Below, piece by piece: positions 24,161 through 35,240 of a stretch of 55,000 nucleotides of DNA. Position 1 is the stretch's first letter. Every line of letters starts with the position of its first letter. The DNA lies in contig RPFO01000080.1 in assembly GCA_009746045.1 (NCBI GenBank), positions 7,554,616-7,609,615 of the forward strand, given 5' to 3'. This DNA is from Mesostigma viride (taxonomy: Eukaryota; Streptophyta; Mesostigmatophyceae; Mesostigmatales; Mesostigmataceae). Made by a program: the position numbers and the translations under genes. Under the pieces are notes generated by a model. It saw nothing but the letters and a program-made list of their open reading frames with translations, ran no database searches and was not told the origin of the DNA.

Positions 24161-24686
24161 CACTCACTGGGCAACGCTGGGATGCCAGGCAACTGTACAG
24201 GGCTGTCGGCCAACATCTCTTCCTCCTCTGCCACGTCTGACACAGTTGCAAAATACAATTTCATCCTGTGAGGTGAACACCTGTGAATCTTTCCCGTGTC
24301 ATTGTGTTTAACTAACACTGTCCTGCCAGTGGTGTTAAATTTTAGGATGGTGGCTGGCCCATGCCAGGTGCCCACCTTGCTTAGTCCCGACTCCTTGTAG
24401 AATAGGACCTGATCCCCTTCTTTGAAGGTGGGACGTGGATGCTTTGCATCCTTGACAGCTAACCTGCTAGCTGTCTGTGCTCGCTGTGCGTTGTATAGGG
24501 CTAATACCTCAGGTGGATAAATGCCTGCATGCAATCCATCTGGTGTAATGATCACCCCTTGTGGGGTTTTCATGAGTGGCCTCCTGTTGAGGACTTGGCA
24601 CAACCTGGTGGACCACAGAGCTCTGTCAGCATATGACCCACTGTCAGCCAGCAGATTTCCATCTTCTTTGGCTACAAGGGTTTTAA
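24000..24686 (-). CDS. Integrase C-terminal part of the LTR element
   Basis: Contains LADSGSYADRALWSTRLCQVLNRRP (end of the catalytic fold), then the DNA-binding domain with FKEGDQVLFYKE, W-GPATI and CSPHRMKLYF, as in retrotransposon integrases that end in a small SH3-like fold. It continues the frame of 26764-27533 when the TTAA element is removed: the codons before and after the TTAA read through without change. Confidence 0.8.
24683..24686. repeat. TTAA target duplication (left)
   Basis: TTAA at 24683-24686 and again at 26764-26767 flank the transposon. One copy belongs to the interrupted integrase gene. Confidence 0.85.
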
Positions 24687-26763
24687 CCCTTAAACTGTAC
24701 TGAGTCCGTTTTCGTGGCGCCAGTTGAACTGGCGCCACTCTAACGGACTGAGTTTGTGCGCCTTGCAGGCGCCGCGCCAAAAATAATTTGATGGTGCCAC
24801 CTGGCGGGATTGAAAGATCTAGACGTCAGCTTTCCGTAGAGCACTTCAGACCGTACTTTGGACACCTGGCCAGGGAGATATGCTTGAGCAAAGTTAGGGG
24901 GGTACCATGGTCCAACGGGACCGACGTGCATGAAAAATATTGACGCGCACGGCTATGGCGGTGCACACAACTGACTGGTACGAGAGAATAGCTTGACATA
25001 ATGGACTCAAATTTTGTAGGCATGATTTTTAAGTCATAAAAACGTTATACCCCTAGCCATGGAACGTTTGAAGATGCGTAGATGGGTCTCGGGGTGCTGG
25101 TAGGCGCAGCAAATCATGTTAGCGGCCAGGCGGTGACAGTGCGAGTGCTGCATGTTGCTAGGCGGAAATTTTCGAGATATTTGCGCATGGATAAACGTTT
25201 GACGTTGTTCCCAACCAGATTTGCTAGAACTGGCAGCCAGGAAAGGCTCGAGGCTACGTCCATGAATCGGGCGTTCTGGCTCCCGCAGGAAAGGTAATCT
25301 GCTGTTCCGACCTGGTACGTTCTAGCCTCCTAGCGTGTTCCGTTAACCGTATATGGTTGTATTATTGTTTCTAACTAATATCAGGGTTATAATCGAGGGC
25401 TTGTGATTGTCATTTTGTTGTTTTGCTGCCTCTACGCATCGGCTTGTCATGGTTGTGGAATACCATCAGGTCAAGCAGATTTTAGACCATGTTTGGTCGC
25501 TGTTAGCTGAGGCTGCAACGGAAATAGCGTGATAACGGTTGGTATTGGTTAGTAATATGGTAAATGTGATTACCCAGTGCTTTTCCTGGCTCAGACATCC
25601 TGAGAAAAGTTCTTTTCTGACCAGTTTTAGGCATGGCTTCTTGTTTTGCTGGCCAACGCCCACCTCCTTATTTTGCATCCATGGCATGTGACAAACATGG
25701 AGATGCCCAATACCTGTCTGCATGGAAGCATTACCAACTTGTTCCTTTTGTTTTCTTTATTGTTGCAAAGAACGTGGAGGTGTTTTGTCATTCATTGGGT
25801 GCGTTAGTGATGTAGCTCCTTGCCACCCCTTTGACGCGCGCTTGAGGCCTTGATTAATGAGCCTTTCACCTATTTTTTAACATGGTCTTGTGTCTTATAT
25901 GCTGGCTTATCTCAGGTTCCACGCTGGGCCAGTGGCTGGCCTCGACGACGACGCCCGCCGCCAGCGTGCCATGCAGCCCCTGTCAGCCCGCAGCCCGGCT
26001 GGCCGCGGGTGGGCTGAGGCCAATGGCCGCACGACCCGCATGCTGGCAGCTGGCACCCAGCTGACAGGGCCTCGTAGGAGGCAGTATCTGCGCACCCAGA
26101 AGCGCGATCTGTAGTTTGGCATACAGCTAGCCAGGTAGCCTAATTGACAGTTAGCTACACCCTTGGCTAGTCATGCGCAATATATACCGCGCGCGCTAGT
26201 GCCATTTTGGCCCCTTGTGGCATGTTGGCATGTGTTATATGGCATGGTCTCTTGTTTTATCACCTGGGTATGGTGCATTATGCCCATTTGGGCATCCCTT
26301 GTTGTTTCATGCCAATTGGAATAAAAGTTTTGTGTTGTTATGCTACCATTTATACCCCTGCCAGCTGGCACCGTTATAACGGTGCCAGCTGGCTTTGGCC
26401 ATTTTGTAGCTAGCGTTCACAGTTTTGTGACATTTCATGTATTGAATGCATTGATGGCATGTCTATGATTATAATCAACTGCCTTTAAAAGGCCAGGGCC
26501 AACTGATTTGTGTAAATGGTCGATAATGCATTATATATGTCTCCAACCCCATGTGCACTGTACCCCCCTGAGGGGGGTGCTATTTTTAGCAGGTGTAGGG
26601 CATGGATATGTGACCAACCAAATTTCCCAAACATTATTTGATATAAAAGCATGCTTGGTTCCAAGGGTGGGCCAGAAAATGTTATTTGGCTAGTTACTCT
26701 CAGGCGCACAAAGATACCCAAACTCAGTCCGTTCTCGTGGTTTGAGTTGACACAGTTGAAGGG
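24687..26763. mobile_element. 2077-bp TTAA-target transposon (piggyBac-like ends) inside integrase
   Basis: Terminal inverted repeats CCCTTAAACTGT and CCCTTCAACTGT flanked by TTAA, as in piggyBac-type elements whose ends begin CCC. Just inside the left end are palindromes: GGCGCCAGTTGAACTGGCGCC-like and ACTGAGTCCG paired with CGGACTGAGT. AACTCAGTCCG recurs near the right end. No transposase was recognised, so it is probably non-autonomous. Removal restores the host reading frame. Confidence 0.8.
25082..26114 (+). CDS. Possible two-exon passenger gene in the TTAA element
   Basis: A 71-codon frame from ATG 25082 reaches CAGGAAAG followed by GTAATC (donor at 25292). A C/T-rich stretch ending CTCAG at about 25915 is followed by a GC-rich frame to a TAG at 26112-26114 ending RRRQYLRTQKRDL. 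Splicing joins the two in the same phase (AG + G). The product would be about 136 residues, basic, with no recognised domain. The GC-rich second part differs from the AT-rich element around it and may be captured host sequence. Unproven. Confidence 0.3.
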
Positions 26764-26767
26764 TTAA

Positions 26768-27533
26768 TGGACCTGATGGCCCTTTCAATAATGCCTTGCC
26801 TCTCATGGTCTTCTAGCCCAGCCAGATCAATAGCCTCACACCCTGGTTCATTGGCAAGACACGTGAACTGCTGATCCAGTAACAATGCCTCCACAGGGTA
26901 GTACCTGGCCTGAGCAATCAAGAGAGCCCTGAGCAACTGTGTCTTGTCCATTCCAGGTAATGGTTCAATGGTTGTGTACCTTGACCATGCATCTTTAAGT
27001 GCCAAGTAAGATTGTCCTTTGATATGAAAGACATCTCCTACCACCCTGCCCTTGCACTTAGGTGGGGTAGCTACATGCCACTTAGGGGGTTTGGGTGCAT
27101 TGAACTGACAATGCTGGCAGTGGGATCTGACCACCTGGCATGCACGTCTGAGTGCTGCCCCCCCTATTGCTGCTGCCACCACCTCTGCACTCACTTCATG
27201 CCCATAAAGGAAATGCAACTGCAAAGCAAGCTCCTGAAAACTGATCTGAGCATCCTCTGCTGGGGACACTCTGCACACCTTGGGAACCATAGATGTGTAT
27301 GTTGGTTTAGAGACATAATCTTCTGAAACCAGCTGTAGCACCTTTCCAGAACTGCTCACTGCTCTGACAGTGGGGCATGCAGATGAAAGAGGTGAAGCAG
27401 GCACACTCAAGCCAGCATGAGAGGGAGACTCACACTTCTTGCCGTAAGGAGGCCGCTTGCAGTCCTTGGGGTCACCGTGGGGCGGCCCGTGGCACTTGTG
27501 GCACAGGACGTCCAAATGCCCCAGCTCGTCCAC
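26768..27533 (-). CDS. Integrase N-terminal and catalytic part of the LTR element
   Basis: The frame starts within the Gag zinc-binding region (CHKCHGPPHGDPKDC). About 100 residues later is the HHCC zinc domain of integrase (LHFLYGHEV ... SHCQHCQ). Then the DDE core: GDVFHIKG (first Asp), ALLLDQQFTC (second Asp) and DHERQGIIERAIRS (Glu). No protease block lies between the Gag zinc region and HHCC. The frame is cut at 26767 by the TTAA element. Confidence 0.85.
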
Positions 27534-27616
27534 GTTCTTGCGGCAGGTGGGCCGCGTGGTACTTCATGCCACAGCGGGTGCACCGCTGAGAAGACTTGTC
27601 CTCCTTGTCCTGCTTC

Positions 27617-27684
<68 letters not shown>

Positions 27685-30344
27685 GCTGTTGCTGTTGTTG
27701 TTGTTGTTGCTGGAGCTGCCCCCCTTGGAGGGAGACTGCCCCTTACCCTTGCCCTTGCCCCAGCCCCTGCCCTTGCCCTTGCCCTTGCCCTTGCCCTTTC
27801 CCTTAAACATTTGTCCCAGCAGGGACTTGACTTCTGCCATAGTGACAGGTCTCTTGCTCCTGTCTTCCCTCTCCCTATCCTCCTCCTCCCTCTCTTCCCC
27901 CCTGACCCTCTTTACAGAGGTGCCCATGGCCCCCTGGCTAAGGGGAGCCAAGGCCAGCTTGATATAATCCAATGCCTCCTTCATGTCCTCCCAGTACTTT
28001 GCCATTCCTGTGGCAAGCATAGCGTAGGTGTTTTTGTCAAGTTTGAGTTTCTCAAGGAAAGAACGCAGCAAGAACTTGTGATCTAGCTGCTGGACATCAG
28101 GACGTGCTTTGATGGCTAGCTCATATTTCTTTGTCTCAGCCACATAGTCCACTGATGTGACCCTGTATTCCTCTACCCACCTGAATGCCCCATATATGTC
28201 CACAGATGAGGGGGTGGAGAGGAGGTCAGTTAGCTCCTTCATGAAAGCCTCCCAAACTGCCCTAGCCTGCGTGTCCTGCCACTTGGGATACCTACGCTGG
28301 AAGACAAGAATGAGATTCTGAATCTGAGAGAGGACTGATGGTAGAAATCCCCCTGCATGAGAGATCCAAACCAATTCTTGACATTCAGTTCCTCCCTAGC
28401 CAGCTGAAGAGAGAGAAGTGCATGATTCCCCTGCTCCCTAGTATACCCCTCAGGCAGCCCCCTGACATTAATCCTATCCACAGGACGGTTTTCATTGTAA
28501 GTGGGCAACCTAGAGGGGGATGCAGGGGGAGAGGGAGAAGATGGTGTTGCTGCTGCAGCATTCACAGGAGAGACATGCTGAGAGGGAAGTGCTACTTGAG
28601 TGAGCTGAGCAGGATGGGCAAACATGGGCTGTGTAGGAGGGTTAGACAACATAGGGGTGGGCTGGGTGGGGGTGTGAGTGTGTGTCACTTCCCGCCTCCT
28701 GCTGCGGGCCTCCTCCCAATCATGGAAGGTGGGAGAGAGGGACACTTCATCGTCAGTAGGGTTAGTAAGATCATGATGCAGCCAGGTAGGCAGCCACCTA
28801 CCCGCCCCTTCAGGATGGCGTTGTGTAGGAGCTCCAGCAACGCACCAGACGCACCCTGCTGCCCTGCACCCTCCTCCCTGAGAGGAGAGCCTGCAGGGCA
28901 GGCAGCAGGTCGTCGCACACCCTACGTGTGCCCGCTTGGAGGTTGGGCAAGCCCAGGATGTGCGTGATGATTGCACACACCAGGCTGCCCGCCTCCGCGA
29001 CGTGCATCTGCTGGCTCCTGTCGGCCAGCCCACGGAAGGAGGCTGTGGCTGTCTGTATGGCACGCCACACGGCCTCATCACCCAGGGTGATGAAGTCCGA
29101 CCTTCCAGGTCGCCCTCCAGCAGTGCTGGTTGCTGCCCAGCTGCGGTGGGACCCTGAGGCCCCTCCGGCCCTGCCAGGGCCTTGTCCTTGTTGCGGCTAG
29201 AGGGGGCCTGCCCCCCAGAGCCGCTGGAGGTGCCCGTGACACCCTCCATGGGGGCTGCATCCCCCGCCAGCGCCGGAGGCGCCGGCGTCGCTGCCGGGGT
29301 CCCTGCGACCCCGGGCGCTTGTGTCGCCGCCGGGGTCCCTGCGACCCCGGTGGCCTCCTCAGCCACCTGGCCCCCCACGCTGGGCGGGGGAGCCTGCGGC
29401 TGAGGTTGGACCCTCTGACCTGCCAGAGGGTCCTGGGTGGCTTCACCACCCATGGGCGTGTTGGGGGCGTCTGCCGCCCCGCGCTCCGTCGCAGGCGGCA
29501 TCGCAGCCGCCTCACGCCTATCCGGGCCCCAGCCAACTGGCGTGACTTGGGGCCACGGCCCCAACGGAGTCAGCGTGATCTCCTGTCGGGCGACCACGCG
29601 CAGCGCCTCTCTCTGGCGCTGCCTGGACGCCCACTGATCAACAGTGCCGGGGTTGTGCCTCGGCCGATTGGCGAAACAGTACAGCCAAACTGCCACCTGA
29701 ACCAGGGAGAACTGCATCCTCAGACGCCCCTCGATGCGTTTGCACCCGATGAACCTCTATCGCGTGCATCTCCTCATCTGGAAGCACTGAAAACGTTGAC
29801 GTAGATCCGGCCGTTCACCGAAATGAACGCGGGATGTCGTCCTCCCCAATGGGGAGAAAATGGGGTGGGCGCCCGAACGCGACCGGGGGCGGAACATGTT
29901 CCCCATACCGGTCAATGTCCATGATGGCCATCTGTCGGCCCACGGAAAGGTTACCAGACGTCGCAGGCGTCTGTGACGAAATCTCGAGCGAAGGCCGTGA
30001 CCTCGCAGGCTGCACCTCCCATCCTCCTCGAGGAATCACTCCGCTCACGACCCCCGTCACCTGCGACGGGGGAATTACGTGCCCGGGGGACCTGCCCCCC
30101 AGGTGCCATGGCGGACGAACCGCCAGTGGCAAACGGCCGACCGCTCGCCATCCCCCGGGCGCCGGGCCCCACCTGCGGGTCCGACGCCTGGGTGGTCAGC
30201 GACCACCGTGCGGAAGGTGACGTTGGGCGTCACCCTCGCATCGTTGGTGGAGGGCGTGCCCTCCGGCGAAAGTCGGGGTGAGGTGCGCCTGGCAGGCGCC
30301 TTCCCCTTGTTGTTGTTGCCGTTGTTGCCGTTGTTGGAAGCCAT
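27472..30344 (-). CDS. Gag of the LTR element (several frames)
   Basis: Starts MASNNGNNGNNNKGKAPARR at 30344, next to the primer-binding site, and runs through a Pro/Ala/Thr-rich N-terminal part (frame of 29717-28400). A capsid-like helical region (28370-27960: YPKWQDTQARAVWEAF, LDHKFLLRSFLEKL) follows, then an acidic/basic run, a Gly-Lys repeat and a poly-Asn tract of about 26 residues (27617-27700). It ends at a Cys-rich zinc region CTRCGMKYHAAH that continues in another frame as CHKCHG. At least three frame changes occur, so this copy is not intact, unless one is a programmed shift into pol near 27540. Confidence 0.7.
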
Positions 30345-30372
30345 ATCTTTTTTTTTTGCTTGTAAAAAAAAT

Positions 30373-30390
30373 ATCGAACTTTTCAGTCCA
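30373..30390 (-). other. Primer-binding site of the LTR element
   Basis: Directly after the 5' LTR on the - strand comes TGGACTGAAAAGTTCGA, starting with the TGG expected to pair with a tRNA CCA end. The tRNA species could not be assigned. Confidence 0.6.
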
Positions 30391-30848
30391 AGTTGGATGG
30401 AGACTAGGGACGACGAACAACTGCGAAGCTGAAGCGAATGATGATTGTATTACAATAATACAATGAGAGAGCAATGGAAGCTGAGGGCTCAGAATGGAAC
30501 GTCTGGGCAAACTCGGGTGCTGCGGCACTCCCCAGTGCTACGCCTATATGCCTATGGCGGTGCTACCTGCAGCACCTACCAGTGGACATTGACTGTACAC
30601 TGCAATGCCATGCGACCACGTCACTAGCATCAACTACACTCGGCCCGTCAGACCCGGATAACCCGGATCTGGCGGGTCGAGCTAGAGTCTAGGCACAGTC
30701 TGGCACTAACCGCACATCGGTCCACATGACACCTCAGTACCGTACACCCTGCCGTACAGTACTGAGGTGTCCCGCTCAGCCGCGGTAGGCAATACGCGGC
30801 GCGCAGGCCGGAAATCCGTGTCGGTCAGCCTAAGCATCTCATCTAACT
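30391..30848 (-). repeat. 5' LTR (right)
   Basis: 458 bp, matching 18260-18717 with only a few substitutions and short indels, and carrying the same inverted repeat (30728-30745 with 30754-30771). It is followed on the + strand by the GCCAC duplication at 30849-30853. Confidence 0.88.
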
Positions 30849-30853
30849 GCCAC

Positions 30854-31021
30854 CCCAGCAACCTCAGTCTAGGGAATATATTACAGTAGTGTAGATTAGA
30901 TTCAGGCTTAGCCTAGCACGTGGTCTACGCGCATGTGTGCCCATAATGGCCCCCCTGATGGTTGACGCCTTCAGAATTTAGCCAAGCCATGCCTATAACG
31001 GGACCCCCCATTGATGTTGCA
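30854..31021 (+). mobile_element. HAL1-like copy A, continuation (3' region)
   Basis: Resumes copy A after the LTR element with CCCAGC, TCTAGGGAATA and AGTAGTGTAGATTAGAT, matching the sequence after the ORF1 stop in copies B and C. Similarity fades beyond about 30930. It is cut at 31022 by a TTAA element. Confidence 0.6.
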
Positions 31022-31025
31022 TTAA

Positions 31026-32743
31026 CTCGTCGTCTGTCCCAACTCAGTCCTAATAATAGGACTGAGTTGACCTTTTTCAACCGTGTGTAGTGACTAGGTG
31101 GGGGGTCCATCCAAGATGCTTAGATGTGGGTCTATGGAGTATTTGATGTCCTCTTGCTGGCAAAAATACTACATCAGTGAAAACTTGACCCAAACTCCTA
31201 AAAATTACATGGATGTATGGCACCGTCGGCGAATTTGCATTTTTGTGTGGTAGCATGAGTGGCAAAAATTGAATAAATTCCATATGCATGTTAAAAAAAT
31301 ACAGGCATGTAAACAATATAGTTCTTGACCTGTGGCAAAAAACTGGACTCAATTTGGCCACTGGCACTGCCTGAAACACGCCAAATACTGCCAGTCCTAT
31401 ACATAGGACTGGGCCATGCTAGAAATTTGCAAGCATGTAAGTGCGGTCATACTACATAGTAGCGTGGCCACAAACCATGTCAATCAGCCCATTTCCCTTC
31501 AGGCATAATAGGAAAACATACTTGCATCATCATATTGCAGTTATATTGTACCTTATTATGTGTGAAAGCCTATGCATGCATGTAGGGAATGCGTATGGAT
31601 ACGTAGCTACAAAGGGATGTATTATAAGTAATAACCACCGATATAATGGGTAGGTTAGTCACATTTAATTGTTCTTTACAAGAATGGACATGGATAAAAC
31701 TGTATTACCTTGCCATGACATGGCCAAGATACCTGCTGGCACATGATGACAGTGGTTTATCACCATGATTTTTCACTCACCCGTATAAGCTTGACAGTAC
31801 CCTTGACGCAGCCCATGACCACACAATCATGCAGTATGAACATAGCAAGAGAATAACTAACATCTATGAAAGTGTTTTAACCCATTCAGCACCTAAAACC
31901 TTGTACAGCCACGCTACGGTAAGGCAAATGCCTGGTAAGATCATCTAAAAAGATGGTTTTAGAGAGGGGCAGGCAACGGTCAAGAAAGAGCAGCAAGACT
32001 CAAAACTGACAGCGCATCGCAAGCTTAAACTCATGTAAGAATACCAAGAAACGATGAAGCAGCGATATTCCAGCTTTACCTGGCACGGCTGGCGTTACCT
32101 TGGCCCAGGCGGTGCCTGCAAAAGTGGCACTTTGCGGCACACAAACCATGACGTGACAGAGTGGTCGAAATCATCAAATCTTTACTGCCACTAGACTTAA
32201 TCTACGACAATACATGATAAAAGGTAGAAAGAAACCTATAAACCCTTCGATTTGATCCGGGAATCAATTGTAGTAATCCATTCCGTCGACCTGCCTAATC
32301 GCAGATTTTTCCAGCAAGAACAGTGCCGACACCCAGTAAATCGCATCCCCGCGAGGTTAAAATTCACTTGTATCATCTTTAGGACATAAATAATCTATTT
32401 CCTGGGTTTGGCCCGCAAAATCGTCCGAAAACGTAAACTGCGTGCATGGGCGCAAGCCGCCATGGCTAGGTCGTGCATTTCCGGAACTCACGTTTCGCGT
32501 GAAAATGTACCCTTACCACCTGTACTTTCACCGTACGGTTAGACGCCCAAACCAAATCCAAAAAAATCCCAAAAATATGTCCAAGAAAGATCTTTTCAAG
32601 TAGTATTTGAATAAATTTTGAGAAAAATTTTCTGCCAAATATTCCGACCGGGGCGAATTTTCTACAAAACCTCAAAATCAGGTCCTAAAATTAGGACTGA
32701 GTTGAACTCAGTCCTAAAATTAGGACCAGGGACAGACGACGAG
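31026..32743. mobile_element. 1718-bp TTAA transposon, copy 1
   Basis: Flanked by TTAA (31022-31025, 32744-32747) with exact inverted ends CTCGTCGTCTGTCCC. Inside each end is a palindrome built from AACTCAGTCCTAA and TTAGGACTGAGTT. It is the same length as copy 2 and nearly identical. The only open frames are under 101 codons without motifs, so it is non-autonomous and depends on a transposase elsewhere. Confidence 0.88.
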
Positions 32744-32747
32744 TTAA

Positions 32748-34560
32748 GGGGACGTGGCGCGCCGAATATTTTCCGCGCGAAAAAATTCGCGGCACCGGCC
32801 GTACCGTGAAAAGTGGGTGCTCCGTGCGCGCACCACTTGCGAAAGTGGCCATGGCGACTGCGTTTAGGCGAAACTAGCAATGTAGGGCTAGAGAAATGCA
32901 AAAAAAATGCTTGGATGTTGAAGACGATGATTTAATAATGTTGGGTTGCGGCGGCAAGTGGCTGGTTTACAATATCGCTGCTTTCTTTTACTGCCATCGG
33001 CATGGGGGGTAATCTGCATTTTTTGGTCGCGCGGAATAAAATAGAATTCGTGATTGCGGCAGTAAATTTTCAGTTTTGGGGGTCTTTTTGACCGCGAAGG
33101 ATGAATTTTATCGGTAGCATAGAATTCTAAACCGAACGGGTGCTTTTTGCTACATTTTCGGCCATTCTCGGTAAGTATTTCTTCAGGCCTGCGCAGTGCA
33201 TGTCGGAACCTTCCATGGAAGAACGGCCGTTGTTGCGCGCCTGGGCGAGGGATCTACGAGGTCAAGGTATGGATTTGTGGCGACTGTTATCTAATATCAG
33301 TTCTTTCTTCGAAGAGCTCATCGTTCGAAGTTTTTTGCGTTCGTTTTGATCAGTTTGCGCCAGTGAACTCTCCGTTGCTTGCCGTCGTGTTGACGAATAC
33401 CTGGCAGCTTTAGATTGTTTTCGTTGATGTCTTGATCAAATCCGCTTCAGTTTCAGCCGATAGATCCTAGGGAAGGCGTAAGGGATTTCATAGCACGTGT
33501 TCTGGCAAGGATGTTGTGCGTATGGACGCTTCTTGTTGTGTGATAGTGACGCACCCTTTCCTCGCAGCGGCATCACAGCGGTCAGAAGCTGAACGGCCGC
33601 CACTGGTTTCTTTGCATTTTATCGTGCAGGGAAGGAAGTTTTTTATCGACGATCATGTTGGAGATATTGCATTTGTGTGACTGCATGTAGATAGCTGCCA
33701 TCATTGGTTTATTTGAGCTTTCCTTGTTATGATGATGTGACAAGACAGCAATGTGCTGAGCCAACCATGGTTGACATGGTTGACTGCATGCAAGCTTTTT
33801 ATGCCATGATCTCCTTGGTCCCTTGCCCTCCATAGTTCCAGTTTGTTGCCCATGTCGGGTGGGGCAGTTAAGGAGTTCTTGCTGTGTTGGTAAGCTTGGT
33901 TGGCATAACCCTTACACTCTAACCTGGGAGAAACATAGAAAATGCTGGTAATGCATGTTAGTGCCATCATCATTATTGCTATTCACGTACTTATAAGTCT
34001 GGCCATGCTCGAGGGACGGTGAAGGAGTATGAGGTGCGTGGCCACCCCTTTGTACTTCATAGCATATTCAGCATGTATTTGATCCATGTTGATGGCATGT
34101 AAAGTGTGATTGTTTTTACTTGCTTTCTGAGTGGTCCTTAGCGCCTTGTCAGGTGGTGAGTGGTCGTCTAGCTAGGAAACCCATCAGTGCGTGCCACAGT
34201 GACCCCCAACCTTGAGCATGTGTCGTCATCAGTGTGCTAGAGTTAATTATATGTGCTTTTGATCATAGATTTGCTGAGTTCTTGGCATGAAGTTTACAAG
34301 GTAACCTTGAGTAGAGTATAGTGTATGCTCTCTTGGCATGTATGCCTAGCGATCGTGTTGCTATGCTTGCGCTGGCAAGGTTGGCCATGCCGAGGGCAGG
34401 TGAGGGCACTGAGATGTGGTGCCTAGCCGTTTGCTTATGTTTTGTGATCGAGTGGGGCATGCCTCCTGGCTTTTTGGATGAAAACAGCATGCCTAAGTGG
34501 CCATATACAAAGAAAAACCCCTTAAGCTTATGTTCAGGTTTTAGCACGCATAACCTTATT
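32748..34560. other. Unassigned sequence between TTAA element and PHD exon
   Basis: AT-rich with no clear gene. A frame at 33140-33349 (MSEPSMEERPLLRAWARDLRG) is followed by a possible donor (CAAG, GTATGG at 33267) and could be an upstream exon of the PHD-like exon. This is not supported by homology. Confidence 0.35.
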
Positions 34561-34581
34561 ACTTGAGCTAGACTTGTCGGA

Positions 34582-34923
34582 ATGACCTGTTTTCAGGGTG
34601 GCTGCCACGACGTGATGCAAAGGGAGGGGCAGGGGGACGATGGGGAAGGGAGTAGTGATGATGAGAATGATGTTGATGATATTCCTTGCCTTGCATGTGC
34701 GTCCCCGGATGAAATTGACGGTGTCCCTTTCCTGCTGTGCAGCACATTCGGGTGCAAGGGAGGACTGTATGGGTGCTGCGCTGACCCCCCGTTGACTAAG
34801 GAGCCCAATGGGGATTGGTTTTGCCCTGCCTGCCTTGTGCAGGATGCTTACAAGGGCTGGTATAGTGACATTTTCTGTTTTAGCGGGCATTTTTCTAAAA
34901 ACACGTCTGACGCAATAACTTGA
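34582..34923 (+). CDS. PHD-finger-like exon or gene fragment
   Basis: Preceded by TTTTCAG, a plausible acceptor at 34596. It encodes an acidic stretch (GEGSSDDENDVDDI), then CLACASPDEIDGVPFLLCSTFGC..., ending GDWFCPAC. The Cys pairs, PPL and W-x-C-P-x-C match the PHD zinc finger, but the usual His is Tyr. PHD fingers bind histone tails or mediate chromatin contacts. It is flanked by a 29-bp direct repeat (34561-34589, 34918-34946). No complete gene was found around it, so it may be a captured fragment. Confidence 0.5.
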   Translation: MTCFQGGCHDVMQREGQGDDGEGSSDDENDVDDIPCLACASPDEIDGVPFLLCSTFGCKGGLYGCCADPPLTKEPNGDWFCPACLVQDAYKGWYSDIFCFSGHFSKNTSDAIT

Positions 34924-34946
34924 GCTAGACTTGTCGGAATGACCTG

Positions 34947-35240
34947 GGACTTGGAACACTGCTGTCCCCCTGTTAGCCGGAATTTTTGTTGATTTTGTGG
35001 CCTTATCGGAAGTGTTTATGATATGTTTATTCCCAATGTCCGGTAAAAAATGACCTGTTTTGCGGGAAAATTAATAACTGTTCAAGGTTTTGCCATTTCC
35101 ATGATGTAAATAGCTCAGCAAGCTACAAACTCAGGGAACTGTATGACCTTGATTTTTGGTAGCCAGCAAATAAGTGAATTGGCTGGGGCATACCCAGCCC
35201 TAATTAGCGTCTTTTGCTATTTATAGCGCATTATTGGCGT
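34947..35240. other. Nothing recognised
   Basis: AT-rich sequence between the repeated flank of the PHD-like exon and the tail of HAL1-like copy C. Confidence 0.4.

Larger units (their letters stand above)
18260..30848 (-). mobile_element. 12.6-kb LTR retrotransposon with Gag-INT-PR-RT-RH order
   Basis: Two 458-bp LTRs in direct orientation (18260-18717, 30391-30848), a 5-bp duplication, a primer-binding site beside the right LTR and a purine-rich tract beside the left LTR show a complete element on the - strand. About 4.0 kb is later insertions (HAL1-like copy B; TTAA element 24687-26763). Coding order from the 5' end is Gag, integrase, a retropepsin-like region, Copia-type reverse transcriptase and RNase H. 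Several frameshifts make this copy inactive. It sits inside HAL1-like copy A. Confidence 0.88.

Noticed and set aside
27596-27806. Poly-Leu, poly-Val or poly-Cys frames on the + strand
   Set aside because: They are the opposite strand of the poly-Asn tract in Gag.
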